This document shows, piece after piece, positions 26,497-36,482 of a stretch of 64,000 nucleotides of DNA. How positions within the stretch are numbered: the first letter of the stretch is position 1; each line of letters begins with the position of its first letter. The notes under the pieces were generated by a model. The model worked only from the letters and a program-made list of their open reading frames with translations. It searched no databases and was not told where the DNA came from. The DNA is from UBA2287 sp037442025 (GTDB lineage Bacteria; Bacteroidota; Bacteroidia; Bacteroidales; Tenuifilaceae). The stretch spans positions 1 to 64,000 of the forward strand of contig JBBIRB010000010.1 of assembly GCA_037442025.1 (NCBI GenBank). The letters are read 5' to 3'. The translations under genes were made by a program, and so were the position numbers.

Positions 26497-27966
26497 TTAG
26501 TCAACATTATCGTGTAGGTAAGCATTATCGGATTTCAGAAGATTATCATCGTCGTCCATTGAGAGTTTATACTTCGAAACCTTCGGGTTTAGCGAATGGG
26601 TATAATCGTCGAGCTGTATGTTCTTTCGAACGTAAGCAGGCTGCCGTTCAATTAAATCAATATTGTCCTTGTGGACGATTGGTGATGGTTGAAGCAACGT
26701 TATACGTGCGCTTTTATCGGGTTTGGGGTTAGTTCCCGGCGAAACCGTTTTAATTTGAAATGCCTCTTCGGTTTTTGTTTCTAAAGATACTTTGTTTTCC
26801 GATGCGATTCCAAAACTATCGAACTCGATGGTTTTTTGGCGGGGATCGGGTTCGGAGAAACTTCGTTTTGGGGGTGCTGCAGGCTTCTCTTTAAATTCGA
26901 AAATAGGTTCTTTCACTTTCCTGTTTTCGCTCCTGTTCCCGTCGAGGGGGATTACATCTACCGTTCGCTGCCTATTGTAAAGTTCGGGAATGCTGTTTGT
27001 ACCAAATCCGGTTGCAATAACAGTTACGTTAAGGTGCTCGTTCAGGCTCGGGTCGGTTCCATTACCCCAAATCAGGTCGGCGTTTTCGCCAGCTGCCGAC
27101 TGAATATAGTCGGTAATTTGGCCAATTTCGTCCATGGTTATTTCGTCGTCGCCCGATGTTACATTGAGCAGAATGTTTCGAGCTCCCGAAATATCGTTGT
27201 TGTTGAGCAGGGGCGATGAAAGGGCTTCCTTCACAGCCTTAATGGCTCGGTTTTCCCCCGAAGCTTTTGCCGATCCCATAATGGCTACCCCGCTGTTGCT
27301 CATAACGGTTTCAACATCGGCAAAGTCGACGTTTATATAGCCATGTACAGTAATTATTTCGGCAATACCTTTTGCTGCAATGGCCAGCACATCGTCGGCC
27401 TTCGAGAATGCATCGGAAACCCTGAGGTCGCCATACATTTCACGAATTTTTTCGTTGTTAATAACAAGCAACGAATCGACGTGCTTCTCAATTTTTTCGA
27501 TCCCCTCGAGGGCTTGCTGTATTCTTCGTTTGCCCTCGTTTCGGAACGGAATGGTAACAATTGCAACGGTAAGAATACCAAGGTCTTTGGCTGCTTTTGC
27601 TATAATGGGGGCTGCGCCTGTGCCTGTGCCGCCGCCCATTCCGGCAGTAATAAAAACCATTTTGGTGCTATCTTCCAGAACCTTAGTAACATCGTTAAGG
27701 CTTTCAATAGCAGCTTGCCTGCCAATTTCGGGTTTATTACCGGCTCCTCTTCCCTCGGTGAGCGAGGCGCCCAGCTGAATTTTTATGGGTACCTTGCTGC
27801 TGGCTAGTGCTTGGGCATCAGTATTGCATACCACAAAGTCAACATCTTTAATTCCTAAGCGGTGCATATGGTTTATAGCATTGCTGCCGCCACCTCCAAC
27901 TCCAATAACTTTAATTATTGATTGGTTGTCGATGGGAATATCGAAAGGTATGAGTTCGTCGTACAT
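26497..27966 (-). CDS. ftsZ: cell-division GTPase FtsZ
   Basis: FtsZ polymerises at mid-cell to form the division ring. The protein (489 residues from the ATG at 27966, MYDELIPFD) has the GTP-binding loop GVGGGGSNAINHM, the tubulin signature GGGTGTGAAP and the T7 loop around NVDFADVETVMS. A long charged linker follows, then a conserved C-terminal end (DNAYLHDNVD) that binds FtsA-like partners. An upstream ATG at 28017 would add 17 residues and overlap ftsA; the conserved Bacteroidota N-terminus argues for 27966. It lies 25 bases after ftsA. Confidence 0.97.
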   Translation of the reverse strand: MYDELIPFDIPIDNQSIIKVIGVGGGGSNAINHMHRLGIKDVDFVVCNTDAQALASSKVPIKIQLGASLTEGRGAGNKPEIGRQAAIESLNDVTKVLEDSTKMVFITAGMGGGTGTGAAPIIAKAAKDLGILTVAIVTIPFRNEGKRRIQQALEGIEKIEKHVDSLLVINNEKIREMYGDLRVSDAFSKADDVLAIAAKGIAEIITVHGYINVDFADVETVMSNSGVAIMGSAKASGENRAIKAVKEALSSPLLNNNDISGARNILLNVTSGDDEITMDEIGQITDYIQSAAGENADLIWGNGTDPSLNEHLNVTVIATGFGTNSIPELYNRQRTVDVIPLDGNRSENRKVKEPIFEFKEKPAAPPKRSFSEPDPRQKTIEFDSFGIASENKVSLETKTEEAFQIKTVSPGTNPKPDKSARITLLQPSPIVHKDNIDLIERQPAYVRKNIQLDDYTHSLNPKVSKYKLSMDDDDNLLKSDNAYLHDNVD

Positions 27967-27991
27967 GGCTTTTGGTGTTTTTACCTTACAG

Positions 27992-29314
27992 TTACAATTC
28001 AGAGTCGTTCTCTTCAAAAATTTCGGTGAACTTGTTTTTGAGTATATCGATTAGTTTCGACTTGCGTACCTCTTTCTTCTTCTCCTCGGGGGTGCTAAGC
28101 TTCTGCTCTTTTTTGGTAATGTTTTGTTCTGGCTCGCGTGTTACCTCAGCAATGCTTTCATTCTGCTCGAAGCCTTTAAGCACAAGGCCTATTGCTGTAG
28201 AGTAGTTGGGTTCGTTAACTCCCTCAGGCGAATCGGCCGAGAGGTGCTCTGAGGGGAAGCCAATGCGTACATCGAACCCCGTTTTGTATTTTACAAGCTG
28301 AGGAAGGTTACGAAGTAAAGCGCCTCCGCCAGTAATTACAACACCTGCTCCCATTTTTTCGGCATAACCCGAATTTTCAATTTCGTACGAAACGGCATCA
28401 ATAATCTCCTCCATTCGGCTTTGAATGATGTAAGCGAGCGTTTTGAAGGAAATTTCTTTGGGGTCGCGGCCACTAATTCCGGGAATGGTAACAATTTTAT
28501 CGTCGGGGGCCATGTCGCCCAGTGCAGAGCCAAACTGAACTTTCAACTGTTCGGCTTGACGTTGTAAGATTTGGCAGCCCTCTTTAATGTCGGTAGTAAC
28601 CACATTGCCCCCAAGGGGAATAACGGCGGTATGCCTAACAATACCATCGTAATAAACGGCAACGTCGGTAGTGCCACCGCCTATGTCGACAAGTGCAACG
28701 CCTGCTTCCTTTTCATCATCGGTTAGAACGGCCTCAGAGGAGGCAAGAGGCTCAAGAATGAGGTCGCTAACTTTTAAGCCAACCCTTTCAACGCATCGTT
28801 CGATGTTTTTGGCCGATAGCGTATTGCCAATTACAATATGGAAATTGGCTTCGAGCCTTCGACCCGACATGCCAATGGGGCTTTTTACGCCAGCCTCATT
28901 GTCGACGATGAAGTTTTGCGGAAGCACGTGGAGAATCTCCTCGCCCACCTCCACTGGAATTTTGTGCATGTCTTCTATTAGCTTCTTAACATCGAAGGTG
29001 GTTATTACTTCTTCGGCCGATGTTCGGTTTATGTAGCCACGGTTTCTAACGCTTCGGATGTGCTGACCAGCAATGCCCACAAAAACCTCGTCGAAAATTA
29101 CCCCCGATTTGGCTTGGGCTTCCTCAACAGTACGTTGAATGGAGGCAACAGTTTCTTCGATATTTGAAACTACCCCGCGCTTTATTCCTGTAGATGGTGC
29201 CTTGCTGAAGGCAACCACCTGTAGCTTTTTATTGGCATTAATTTTCCCGACAATGGTAACAATTTTGGTTGTTCCCAAGTCGATTGCGGCTACGTAATGA
29301 TTTTGGTTCGTCAT
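27992..29314 (-). CDS. ftsA: cell-division protein FtsA
   Basis: FtsA is an actin-fold membrane tether for FtsZ. The ASKHA motifs are visible: VAAIDLGTTKIVTIVG at the start, ALVDIGGGTTDVAVY, and GVVITGGGALLRNLP. The SHS2 (1C) domain lies at about residues 90-170. The C-terminus (TEIFEENDSEL) is acidic rather than a clear amphipathic helix. I choose the ATG at 29314 (MTNQNHYVAA), 5 bases after ftsQ; a start at 29335 would overlap ftsQ. Partners are FtsZ and the ftsQLI group in the same operon. Confidence 0.95.
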   Translation of the reverse strand: MTNQNHYVAAIDLGTTKIVTIVGKINANKKLQVVAFSKAPSTGIKRGVVSNIEETVASIQRTVEEAQAKSGVIFDEVFVGIAGQHIRSVRNRGYINRTSAEEVITTFDVKKLIEDMHKIPVEVGEEILHVLPQNFIVDNEAGVKSPIGMSGRRLEANFHIVIGNTLSAKNIERCVERVGLKVSDLILEPLASSEAVLTDDEKEAGVALVDIGGGTTDVAVYYDGIVRHTAVIPLGGNVVTTDIKEGCQILQRQAEQLKVQFGSALGDMAPDDKIVTIPGISGRDPKEISFKTLAYIIQSRMEEIIDAVSYEIENSGYAEKMGAGVVITGGGALLRNLPQLVKYKTGFDVRIGFPSEHLSADSPEGVNEPNYSTAIGLVLKGFEQNESIAEVTREPEQNITKKEQKLSTPEEKKKEVRKSKLIDILKNKFTEIFEENDSEL

Positions 29315-29319
29315 GATTT

Positions 29320-30120
29320 CTATCGTTTTGTGCAAACTACCTGATTTTTATATTTTAAGTTTATTCTTTTGTACTTGTTCCAACCTTCGTATGGGAGCGC
29401 TTTTTCGTAGAAAATTCGCAGTTTCTCCATTTTCTCGGGATATTCGTCGAGGCTTCCGAGTTGAATTATATGGCCCCCCACTCGGGGTATAATTTCAATA
29501 CTGTTTGTGTTTGCCACATAAACCTGAGCAATTTGGGCATTCCAGAAACGATTGCTTGTAATGAATTGTGCAAACTCGTAGAGTTTGTATATGAAAAGTA
29601 CCGTATCGGTTGGGCTGTCGGGCCTCCATTGCATTAAGTTTAGGTTGTTTGTAATGGGGAAAGGCTCGTTGATATTGCCATTTATAACCAGTACGTGCGA
29701 AGTGTAACGGCTCGACCATGGGAAAATCTTCCCTTCTTCGTCGAAGTAGTAGCTAAGCTGCTCCCTATTAATGACCCGAGCAATGGGGCGGCGTTGAGTA
29801 ATTCGAACCGCCAGTCTGCCGTTAATTGTTTTGTATGCATCGACCTGTTTAACGGTATTGAACTGGGCAATTTTTTCTTCCAGTTTGAGGGTGTTTATTT
29901 CGTGTAGAGGTTTTCCTTTTGGCGATTCCCCTTTTTTCTCAATTAGTTTTACTACATCTTTTTTAGTTATAAATGCATTGGATAGGCTATCCTCAATGTA
30001 CACATCTATTTGATTACACACTACCTTTCGGCTTGCATCGCGGGCAAACGATAATGAAGCTACTATGTATACCGTAATCAGTATCCATTTGAGAAAGTTT
30101 ATAATAGCATTCCTTTTCAT
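29320..30120 (-). CDS. ftsQ: cell-division protein FtsQ/DivIB
   Basis: This 266-residue protein has a short cytoplasmic N-terminus, one transmembrane helix at about residues 7-28 and a periplasmic POTRA-like part (IDVYIEDSLSNAFITKKDVV), then the beta domain with TQRRPIARV and YYFDEEGKIFPWSS. FtsQ bridges early and late divisome proteins. It overlaps the end of murC by 4 bases, the usual coupling in this operon. The sequence is divergent from E. coli FtsQ but the order in the cluster is diagnostic. Confidence 0.9.
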   Translation of the reverse strand: MKRNAIINFLKWILITVYIVASLSFARDASRKVVCNQIDVYIEDSLSNAFITKKDVVKLIEKKGESPKGKPLHEINTLKLEEKIAQFNTVKQVDAYKTINGRLAVRITQRRPIARVINREQLSYYFDEEGKIFPWSSRYTSHVLVINGNINEPFPITNNLNLMQWRPDSPTDTVLFIYKLYEFAQFITSNRFWNAQIAQVYVANTNSIEIIPRVGGHIIQLGSLDEYPEKMEKLRIFYEKALPYEGWNKYKRINLKYKNQVVCTKR

Positions 30121-31502
30121 TGCCTTTCCTTGTTCTTCAGTGTTTCAGTTATTGAGTATGCCAGTTTATCGATATTGCCTGCACCCATGGTTAGGAGAAT
30201 ATCGATTGGGTTTTCTTTTACAAAGGTTTCAATACCATTAAATGCACAATAACCCTTTTGGGGGCTTGTAACAGCATGGAGAATTAGCTGGGGTGTAACC
30301 CCTTCAATGGGCTCTTCGCGGGCCGGATATATATCGGTTACAACAGCATAATCTAAAATGCTTAAACTCTCAGCAAATTCTTTGGCAAAATCGCGAGTAC
30401 GGGAGTACAAGTGGGGTTGAAATATGCCCGTAATTTTCCTGTTGGGGAACATTCGACGCGCCGACCCAATGGCGGCTTTCAGTTCTTCAGGGTGGTGAGC
30501 ATAATCGTCGATATATATGCTTTTTCTTCCCCAATGCCTCAGGTCGAAGCGACGATTTACTCCCTTAAAACTTTCGAGGCCACTCATAATTTGTTCCGCA
30601 TTTGCCCCTAGAATGCTTGCAACTGCTGAAGCGGCTACCGCATTTTCAACATTGTACAGACCCAAAACGCCCAACGAAATTTCTTCGATTGTTTGGCTCG
30701 GTATTTCGAGAGAGAAGGAGCTGAGGCCGTTTGTAAGCTTCAGATCTGTTGCCCTAAAATTTGCGTCGAGGTCGACAGCGTATGTGTAAACTTTTAAATC
30801 GTTGCGGTGGGCAGCAACCCATTCGAGGCCCTGTTTTACAATCAGAACCCCATTTGGTTTAAGATTGCTTACAAAATCTCTGAAAGCCTCCTGAACCTGC
30901 TTGTAGGTTCCAAAAACATCGAGGTGGTCGGCATCAATTGAGGTTATAATGGCAATATTGGGCATTAGCTGCAGAAAACTCCGGTCGAATTCGTCGGCCT
31001 CAACAACCAGAATGTTGCTCCCCCTGTCGTTCAGTATAAGATTTGACCCATAGTTTTTCGAAATTCCACCCAAAAAAGCATCGCAGCCCCCCAGGGTGTG
31101 GCATAGCAAATGTGCAAGCATGGTAGAAGTGGTGGTTTTACCATGGGTGCCAGCAACAGCAGCAGTAAAGCGGCTACCCGAAAGGATTCCAAGAGCCTGA
31201 GAACGTTTTACCACGTTGAAACCATGGGTTCTGAAAAAACTCAGTTCGCTATGGTTGTCAGAAACAGCTGGGGTGTAAACCACCAGCGTTTCTGTATCGG
31301 GCGTTCTGAATTCCTTCGGAATAAGGTCTATGCTGTCGGTATAATGTATTGCCATTCCCTCCTTTTCGAGTTGGGTGGTGAGTTCGGTTTGCGTGCTGTC
31401 GAATCCTGCAACGTCTAGTTGATGCTTACGGAAATAGCGCGCAAGGGCACTCATACCAATACCTCCAATACCTACAAGGTAAACCCTACTTATCCTTTCC
31501 AT
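30117..31502 (-). CDS. murC: UDP-N-acetylmuramate-L-alanine ligase MurC
   Basis: MurC adds L-Ala to UDP-MurNAc in the cytoplasm. The N-terminal Rossmann motif VYLVGIGGIGMSALARYF is followed by the ATP loop AGTHGKTTTSTML, the DADHLD motif of Mur ligases and the C-terminal ligase domain with DDYAHHPEELKAAI. The start ATG at 31502 (MERISRVYLVG) is preferred to 31511 because it fits the family. The 117-base gap to murG is larger than elsewhere in the operon. The gene overlaps ftsQ by 4 bases. Confidence 0.96.
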   Translation of the reverse strand: MERISRVYLVGIGGIGMSALARYFRKHQLDVAGFDSTQTELTTQLEKEGMAIHYTDSIDLIPKEFRTPDTETLVVYTPAVSDNHSELSFFRTHGFNVVKRSQALGILSGSRFTAAVAGTHGKTTTSTMLAHLLCHTLGGCDAFLGGISKNYGSNLILNDRGSNILVVEADEFDRSFLQLMPNIAIITSIDADHLDVFGTYKQVQEAFRDFVSNLKPNGVLIVKQGLEWVAAHRNDLKVYTYAVDLDANFRATDLKLTNGLSSFSLEIPSQTIEEISLGVLGLYNVENAVAASAVASILGANAEQIMSGLESFKGVNRRFDLRHWGRKSIYIDDYAHHPEELKAAIGSARRMFPNRKITGIFQPHLYSRTRDFAKEFAESLSILDYAVVTDIYPAREEPIEGVTPQLILHAVTSPQKGYCAFNGIETFVKENPIDILLTMGAGNIDKLAYSITETLKNKERQ

Positions 31503-31619
31503 TTCGTACATACACCTATTGCTTTATTTCCAATTTGTTACAAATTTTAAAACTAACCTGCTCTTTTTAAGTCTACTGACAATAAAGTTATTACCAAGAT
31601 TTCAACAAGTACAGTATGC

Positions 31620-32726
31620 CTAGCAAAGTTTCAGGGCCATTTGAGCTATGCTTTGGGCTGCATTTGGTTTTGCTAAGTGCCTGATATTTTGAGACAATGA
31701 ATTCAATCGGTTAGGGTTATTTAGTAGTTCAATAGCGCTCTTAACCAGAATGCTTCTTGCCTGCGAATCGGCAATAAGTACGGCTGCTCCTTTTTCGCTT
31801 AGTGCCTGGGCATTTTTAGTTTGATGGTCTTCTGCCACATTAGGCGAAGGTACCAATATTGCGGGCTTGCCAACCAAGCAAAGTTCCGAAATGGTTCCGG
31901 CGCCTGCTCTCGAAATTACCATGCTGGCAACCGAAAAAGCCAAATCCATTCGGTTAATAAAGTCGAAAACCTTAACGTTGCCAACTTTGTATTTATTAAC
32001 TTCTTCAATAACTTCGTTGTGGTAAAGTTTGCCGGTTTGCCAAAGCAAGGTGAGGTTATTCTCAATAGCAATGCTGGTTATGTTTTCTAAGATGCTCTGG
32101 TTTATGGTTCGTGCTCCCAAGCTGCCCCCAATAACCAAAATGACACTGTTTCCTTGGGGAATATTGAAAAACTCACGGGCCTCGGCTTCCAATGGGCCAA
32201 CGTTGTCGAGACCCTGCCGTACGGGATTGCCAGTAATAACAATTTTTTCCTTTTGGAAAAAGCGCTCCATACCCTCGTAAGCTACACATATGAGGTTTGC
32301 TTTTTTGGCAAGCAACTTATTGGTAATTCCGGCGTATGAGTTTTGTTCCTGAATAATTGTTGGAATACCTTGGCTTTGTGAGGCGCGGAGTATGGGCCCG
32401 CTAGCGTATCCGCCAACTCCTATTGCCAATTGGGGCTTGAATTCGCGAACAATTCGCTTGGCTTGGGCCATGCTTTTCATCAGTTTGAATGGGAAGGCCA
32501 GATTTTTCAATGTTAATTTGCGCTGAAGACCAACTACAGGTAACCCAACAATTTTATAGCCAGCAGCCGGCACGCGTTCCATCTCCATTCGGCCTTCGGC
32601 ACCAACAAAAAGTATGTTGGCATCGGGCGAAATTTCCTTAATTGCGTTAGCAATGGATATGGCAGGGAAAATATGCCCCCCCGTTCCACCACCACTAATT
32701 ATTATTCTTGGGCTCTTCTTCTCCAT
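31620..32726 (-). CDS. murG: peptidoglycan glycosyltransferase MurG
   Basis: MurG transfers GlcNAc to lipid I to make lipid II at the inner face of the membrane. The 368-residue protein is of normal length. It has the donor/membrane motif SGGGTGGHIFPAISIA, the second conserved region IGGSLGARTINQSI and the UDP-binding segment VISRAGAGTISEL with VPSPNVAEDHQTKNAQ. The start overlaps ftsW by 32 bases. Only about 117 bases separate its stop from murC. Confidence 0.96.
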   Translation of the reverse strand: MEKKSPRIIISGGGTGGHIFPAISIANAIKEISPDANILFVGAEGRMEMERVPAAGYKIVGLPVVGLQRKLTLKNLAFPFKLMKSMAQAKRIVREFKPQLAIGVGGYASGPILRASQSQGIPTIIQEQNSYAGITNKLLAKKANLICVAYEGMERFFQKEKIVITGNPVRQGLDNVGPLEAEAREFFNIPQGNSVILVIGGSLGARTINQSILENITSIAIENNLTLLWQTGKLYHNEVIEEVNKYKVGNVKVFDFINRMDLAFSVASMVISRAGAGTISELCLVGKPAILVPSPNVAEDHQTKNAQALSEKGAAVLIADSQARSILVKSAIELLNNPNRLNSLSQNIRHLAKPNAAQSIAQMALKLC

Positions 32727-33864
32727 TGTAAATTTCTTCTTTGTTTTGGCTACGGCTAATACTTAGAAGTATTCCGAAAGCTGCGCTAGTAAATAGTACC
32801 GAGGTTCCGCCCATGCTTACAAGAGGCAGGGGCTGGCCTGTAACCGGAAAAAGGTTAACTGCCACTGCCATATTTATCATGGCCTGAAATACCAAAAGGA
32901 GGGTTAGTCCTATGGCCAGAAAGGCTGGGAATGTTCGTTGCGATTTTTTTACAATCATTCGTCCTCGGTATAGTAAAACCAAGTACGCAAAAAGCATGGC
33001 AAAAGCACCGAACAGTCCGTATTCCTCAATAATAATGGCATAAATAAAGTCGGAGTAAGGGTGTGGCAAAAAGTTGCGCTGGGTGCTATTGCCGGGGCCT
33101 TTCCCAAAAGGACCACCGGTAGCAACTGCAATTTTCGATTGAACAGCTTGGTAGTTCTCGCCGCCCTCGTCGCCACTCGCAAAGTTTTCAATCCTATTTT
33201 TCCATGTTTTTGCTCGTCCACCCGCATTGGTTTCGAGTAAAACGAAAATACCTACTCCAAGCAGAACCACCCCAATGCCAGTAAACCCCAATAGGTATTT
33301 AAGGTTAATGCGACCAATAAAAAGGAGAATCCAGCATGTGGCACCTAGCAGCGCGGCTGTTGAGAAGTTGGCAGGTAAAATGAGCAGGCAAATAATGGCA
33401 ATAGGAATTATTAAAGGCAGAAAGGTGGTTTTAAAATCCTTAATAGTATCCTGTTTCTGCGAAAGTAAGCGGGCCACATACATAATAAGGGCCAACTTGG
33501 CAAAGTCCGATGTTTGAATAGTTATTCCCAATCCTGGTATTGTAAGCCACCTTGCAGCCTCATTCAGGCTGGTTCCGAAAACCAGAGTAATTGCAAGCAA
33601 TGGAATGGAAAGAAGCATAAGTATTTGAGAAATGGGGGAATAGACTTTGTATGGGATTAAATGCGTAATGAAAATTATACCCAATCCGGCTAGCAGGAAC
33701 CCCATTTGCTTTAAAAAATAGTATGCGGTATTGCCTCCCTGAAAACGGTAAGCCAGCGAACCCGTTGAACTGTACACTGCCAGCAGCGAAAATACCGATA
33801 GTCCCATAACGATTAACCAAATCGTTCGGTCGCCCTTCAGGTATTTTCCAAATAGTCCGTTCAT
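32695..33864 (-). CDS. ftsW: lipid II flippase/polymerase FtsW
   Basis: FtsW is a SEDS-family membrane glycosyltransferase that polymerises septal peptidoglycan with FtsI. The 389-residue protein has about ten hydrophobic segments, with conserved SEDS motifs (the Asp in TSDFAKLALIMYVARLL, and the end PVTGQPLPLVSMGGTSVLF). The N-terminus (KGDRTIWLIVMGLSVFSLLA) is cytoplasmic. It begins 12 bases after murD ends and overlaps murG by 32 bases, supporting one leftward operon. Confidence 0.94.
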   Translation of the reverse strand: MNGLFGKYLKGDRTIWLIVMGLSVFSLLAVYSSTGSLAYRFQGGNTAYYFLKQMGFLLAGLGIIFITHLIPYKVYSPISQILMLLSIPLLAITLVFGTSLNEAARWLTIPGLGITIQTSDFAKLALIMYVARLLSQKQDTIKDFKTTFLPLIIPIAIICLLILPANFSTAALLGATCWILLFIGRINLKYLLGFTGIGVVLLGVGIFVLLETNAGGRAKTWKNRIENFASGDEGGENYQAVQSKIAVATGGPFGKGPGNSTQRNFLPHPYSDFIYAIIIEEYGLFGAFAMLFAYLVLLYRGRMIVKKSQRTFPAFLAIGLTLLLVFQAMINMAVAVNLFPVTGQPLPLVSMGGTSVLFTSAAFGILLSISRSQNKEEIYNGEEEPKNNN

Positions 33865-33876
33865 TTTTTGGTAGCT

Positions 33877-35229
33877 TTATAGTTCGCGAACCGCTTGTTT
33901 GAATTGTCGTCCACGGTCCTCATAATTTTCAAACAGATCGAAGCTGGCACAGGCAGGCGAAAGCAGAACGGTATCGCCGGGTTGCGAGAGTTTATAGGCA
34001 TGCTGAACGGCCTCAAGGGCCGAACGGGCATCGACCATTATTGGAACAATTTCTCCAAACTCCTTATGGAGTTTTTTGTTATCGACACCAAGACAAACTA
34101 TTGCCTTTACCTTTTCCTTGGCAAGCTCAATAAGGTCGGTGTAGTCGTTGCCCTTATCGGTTCCACCTGCAATCCATACTACCGGGGTAGTCATGCTTTC
34201 GAGAGCATACCAGGCCGAGTTAACATTGGTGGCTTTCGAGTCGTTAATGTAAAGAACACCCCTTACCGATAGTACTTTCTCGAGCCGGTGCTCAACCCCT
34301 TGGAAGTCGGCCAAACTTTCGCGAATCACATCCTTTCGGATGTTTAGGGCGTGCCCTGCAATACCAGCAGCCATTGAGTTGTAAACATTGTGCTTGCCTT
34401 TAAGCGAAAGGTCTTCGATTGACATGTTGAAATCGCTATTGTTATATGTAATGAACATTTTATTCCCTTCGAGGTAGGCAGCCTGCCTCTCTTTTACTTT
34501 ATGCGAAAATGGGAGCTGCTTTGCGCGAAGTACAATTTGGTTCAGGTGGTCCATAGTTACCTCGTCGTCGGAGCAGAAAATGAAGCAATCGTCCTCCTCG
34601 AGGTTTCTGGTTATTCGAAACTTCGACTCAACATAGTTCTGCATTTTAAAGTCGTAACGATCGAGGTGATCGGGGGTAATATTCAGCAGAATGGCAATGT
34701 CGGCTTTGAAGGTGTACATGCCGTCGAGCTGAAAGCTGCTGATTTCGAGCACATAATAATCGTAATTGCCCTCGGCAACTGCCTGTGCGAAGCTGATCCC
34801 GATGTTTCCGGCTAGGCAAACGTTCAGCCCAGCTTTCTTCATCATATGGTATATAAGCGAAGTGGTAGTAGTTTTTCCGTTGGTTCCCGTTATGCACACT
34901 TTAGTAGCAGTGGTGTACCTGCCAGCAAACTCAATTTCCGAAATAACAGGAATACCATTTTTGCGAATCTCCTCAATTAGTGGAATTCGGTCGGGGATAC
35001 CCGGCGACTTTATCACCTCGCCCGCATTCAGAATGAGTTCGGGAGTATGCTTGCTTTCCTCCCAGGCAATGCCGTATTTTGTAAGGGTTTGCTTGTATTT
35101 TGGTTTAAGCGTTCCGCTATCGGATAAAAAAACATCGAAGCCCTGCTTTTGGGCCAGAATGGCCGATCCTACGCCGCTTTCGCCACCCCCCAGAACCACA
35201 ATTCGGTTTGCATTTCGAGCAGTTGCCAT
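33877..35229 (-). CDS. murD: UDP-MurNAc-L-Ala-D-glutamate ligase MurD
   Basis: MurD adds D-Glu to UDP-MurNAc-L-Ala. The 450-residue protein begins at ATG 35229 (MATARNANRIVVLGGGESG); an in-frame extension to 35454 lies inside mraY and reads as non-protein sequence. Motifs are the Rossmann start RIVVLGGGESGVGSAILA, the ATP loop CITGTNGKTTTTSLI, the NITPDHLDRYD region and the ligase domain with NDSKATNVNSAWYAL and GGTDKGNDY. The gap to mraY is 2 bases and to ftsW 12 bases. Confidence 0.96.
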   Translation of the reverse strand: MATARNANRIVVLGGGESGVGSAILAQKQGFDVFLSDSGTLKPKYKQTLTKYGIAWEESKHTPELILNAGEVIKSPGIPDRIPLIEEIRKNGIPVISEIEFAGRYTTATKVCITGTNGKTTTTSLIYHMMKKAGLNVCLAGNIGISFAQAVAEGNYDYYVLEISSFQLDGMYTFKADIAILLNITPDHLDRYDFKMQNYVESKFRITRNLEEDDCFIFCSDDEVTMDHLNQIVLRAKQLPFSHKVKERQAAYLEGNKMFITYNNSDFNMSIEDLSLKGKHNVYNSMAAGIAGHALNIRKDVIRESLADFQGVEHRLEKVLSVRGVLYINDSKATNVNSAWYALESMTTPVVWIAGGTDKGNDYTDLIELAKEKVKAIVCLGVDNKKLHKEFGEIVPIMVDARSALEAVQHAYKLSQPGDTVLLSPACASFDLFENYEDRGRQFKQAVREL

Positions 35230-35231
35230 AA

Positions 35232-36482
35232 CTAACGGATTTTTAGGGTTACTACGGTTATTACTGCAAGCATTATAGCTACAATCCAGAATCGGGTAAC
35301 GATTTTGGGTTCTGGGTAGCCCTTTATTTGGTAATGATGATGCAATGGCGACATTTTGAAGATTCTGCGACCCTCGCCGTACCTGCGTTTGGTGTACTTG
35401 AAGTACGAAACCTGTATAACAACCGACAGGCTTTCGACAAAGAAAATTCCGCAAAGAATGGGTATGAGAAGTTCCTTACGGATTAGGATGGCGTAAACAG
35501 CAATAATTCCACCAATAGCTAAGCTGCCTGTGTCACCCATGAAAACCTGAGCGGGGTAACTGTTATACCACAAAAAGCCAATGGCAGCACCAATAAAGGC
35601 GCTCATGAAAATTACCATTTCCCCAGTATTGGGAATGTACATTATATTAAGGTACTCCGAGTAGATTACGTTACCCGAAAGGTAGGCGAAAATCCCAAGC
35701 GTTGTGCCTATTACAACGCTTACTCCGGTAGCCAAGCCGTCGAGCCCATCGGTTAGGTTGGCCCCGTTCGATACAGCTGTTACTATTAGTATAACAGCTG
35801 CAATAAAAACAATCCATGTTAACCTTTCCTTCCAGGGCCCCTTAAAGGGAACAAGGAAAGAGTACTCAAACTCGTTGTCCTTAAAAAAGGGTATGGTGGT
35901 TTTGGTTGTTTTTTGGTTAGGGCTTAGAATTACTTGCTTTCCGCCCGTTTGGTCGTTTCCTCCAACAATTTCGGTTCCTTCGGTGGCTACATGCTTTAAA
36001 ACTCGCTCGCGTACAACAATATCGGGGCTGAGGTAAATGGTTATGCCAACAAATAGTCCCAGAGTAATTTGCCCCAGTATTTTCAATCGGCCCGAGAGCC
36101 CCTTCTTGTTTTTCAGGAAAACCTTTATGTAATCGTCGGCAAAACCCACCAAGCCCAACCAAACGGTTGTAACCAGAAGAATGATAACGTAAATATTTTT
36201 AAGGTTGGCAAAGAGCAGAACCGGAATGAGGATAGATGCCAGAATTATAATTCCGCCCATGGTGGGAGTTCCCTTCTTCTGCATTTGACCCTCGAGCCCC
36301 AGGTTCCGAATCTCTTCTCCAATCTGCTTCTTTTGGAGGTAAACAATAATGCGTTTACCAATAAGCAGGGCAAATGCAAGCGCGGTAATGACCGCCATTG
36401 CCGAACGGAACGAAATGTACTGGTAGAGCCCGGCTCCCGGCACATCGTATTGATCGAGATATTTAAGCAGATAGTATATCAT
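35232..36482 (-). CDS. mraY: phospho-MurNAc-pentapeptide translocase MraY
   Basis: MraY makes lipid I by moving phospho-MurNAc-pentapeptide to undecaprenyl phosphate. The 416-residue membrane protein has about ten helices and the catalytic motifs: FADDYIKVFLKNKKGLS (metal-binding Asp pair), NGANLTDGLDGLATG, MGDTGSLAIGG and PLHHHYQIKG. Between helices it has a longer periplasmic insert than E. coli (around TEIVGGNDQTGGKQV), typical of Bacteroidota. It overlaps murE by 4 bases. Confidence 0.96.
   Translation of the reverse strand: MIYYLLKYLDQYDVPGAGLYQYISFRSAMAVITALAFALLIGKRIIVYLQKKQIGEEIRNLGLEGQMQKKGTPTMGGIIILASILIPVLLFANLKNIYVIILLVTTVWLGLVGFADDYIKVFLKNKKGLSGRLKILGQITLGLFVGITIYLSPDIVVRERVLKHVATEGTEIVGGNDQTGGKQVILSPNQKTTKTTIPFFKDNEFEYSFLVPFKGPWKERLTWIVFIAAVILIVTAVSNGANLTDGLDGLATGVSVVIGTTLGIFAYLSGNVIYSEYLNIMYIPNTGEMVIFMSAFIGAAIGFLWYNSYPAQVFMGDTGSLAIGGIIAVYAILIRKELLIPILCGIFFVESLSVVIQVSYFKYTKRRYGEGRRIFKMSPLHHHYQIKGYPEPKIVTRFWIVAIMLAVITVVTLKIR

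Noticed and set aside
27343..27807. Long open frame on the plus strand
   Set aside because: It lies wholly inside ftsZ on the opposite strand and has no recognisable domain; it reflects codon bias of the real gene.
34766..35278. 170-codon plus-strand frame
   Set aside because: It is antisense to murD and mraY, with low-complexity composition and no domain.
35230..35454. 75-residue N-terminal extension of MurD
   Set aside because: It lies inside mraY and reads as non-conserved sequence; MurD starts at 35229.
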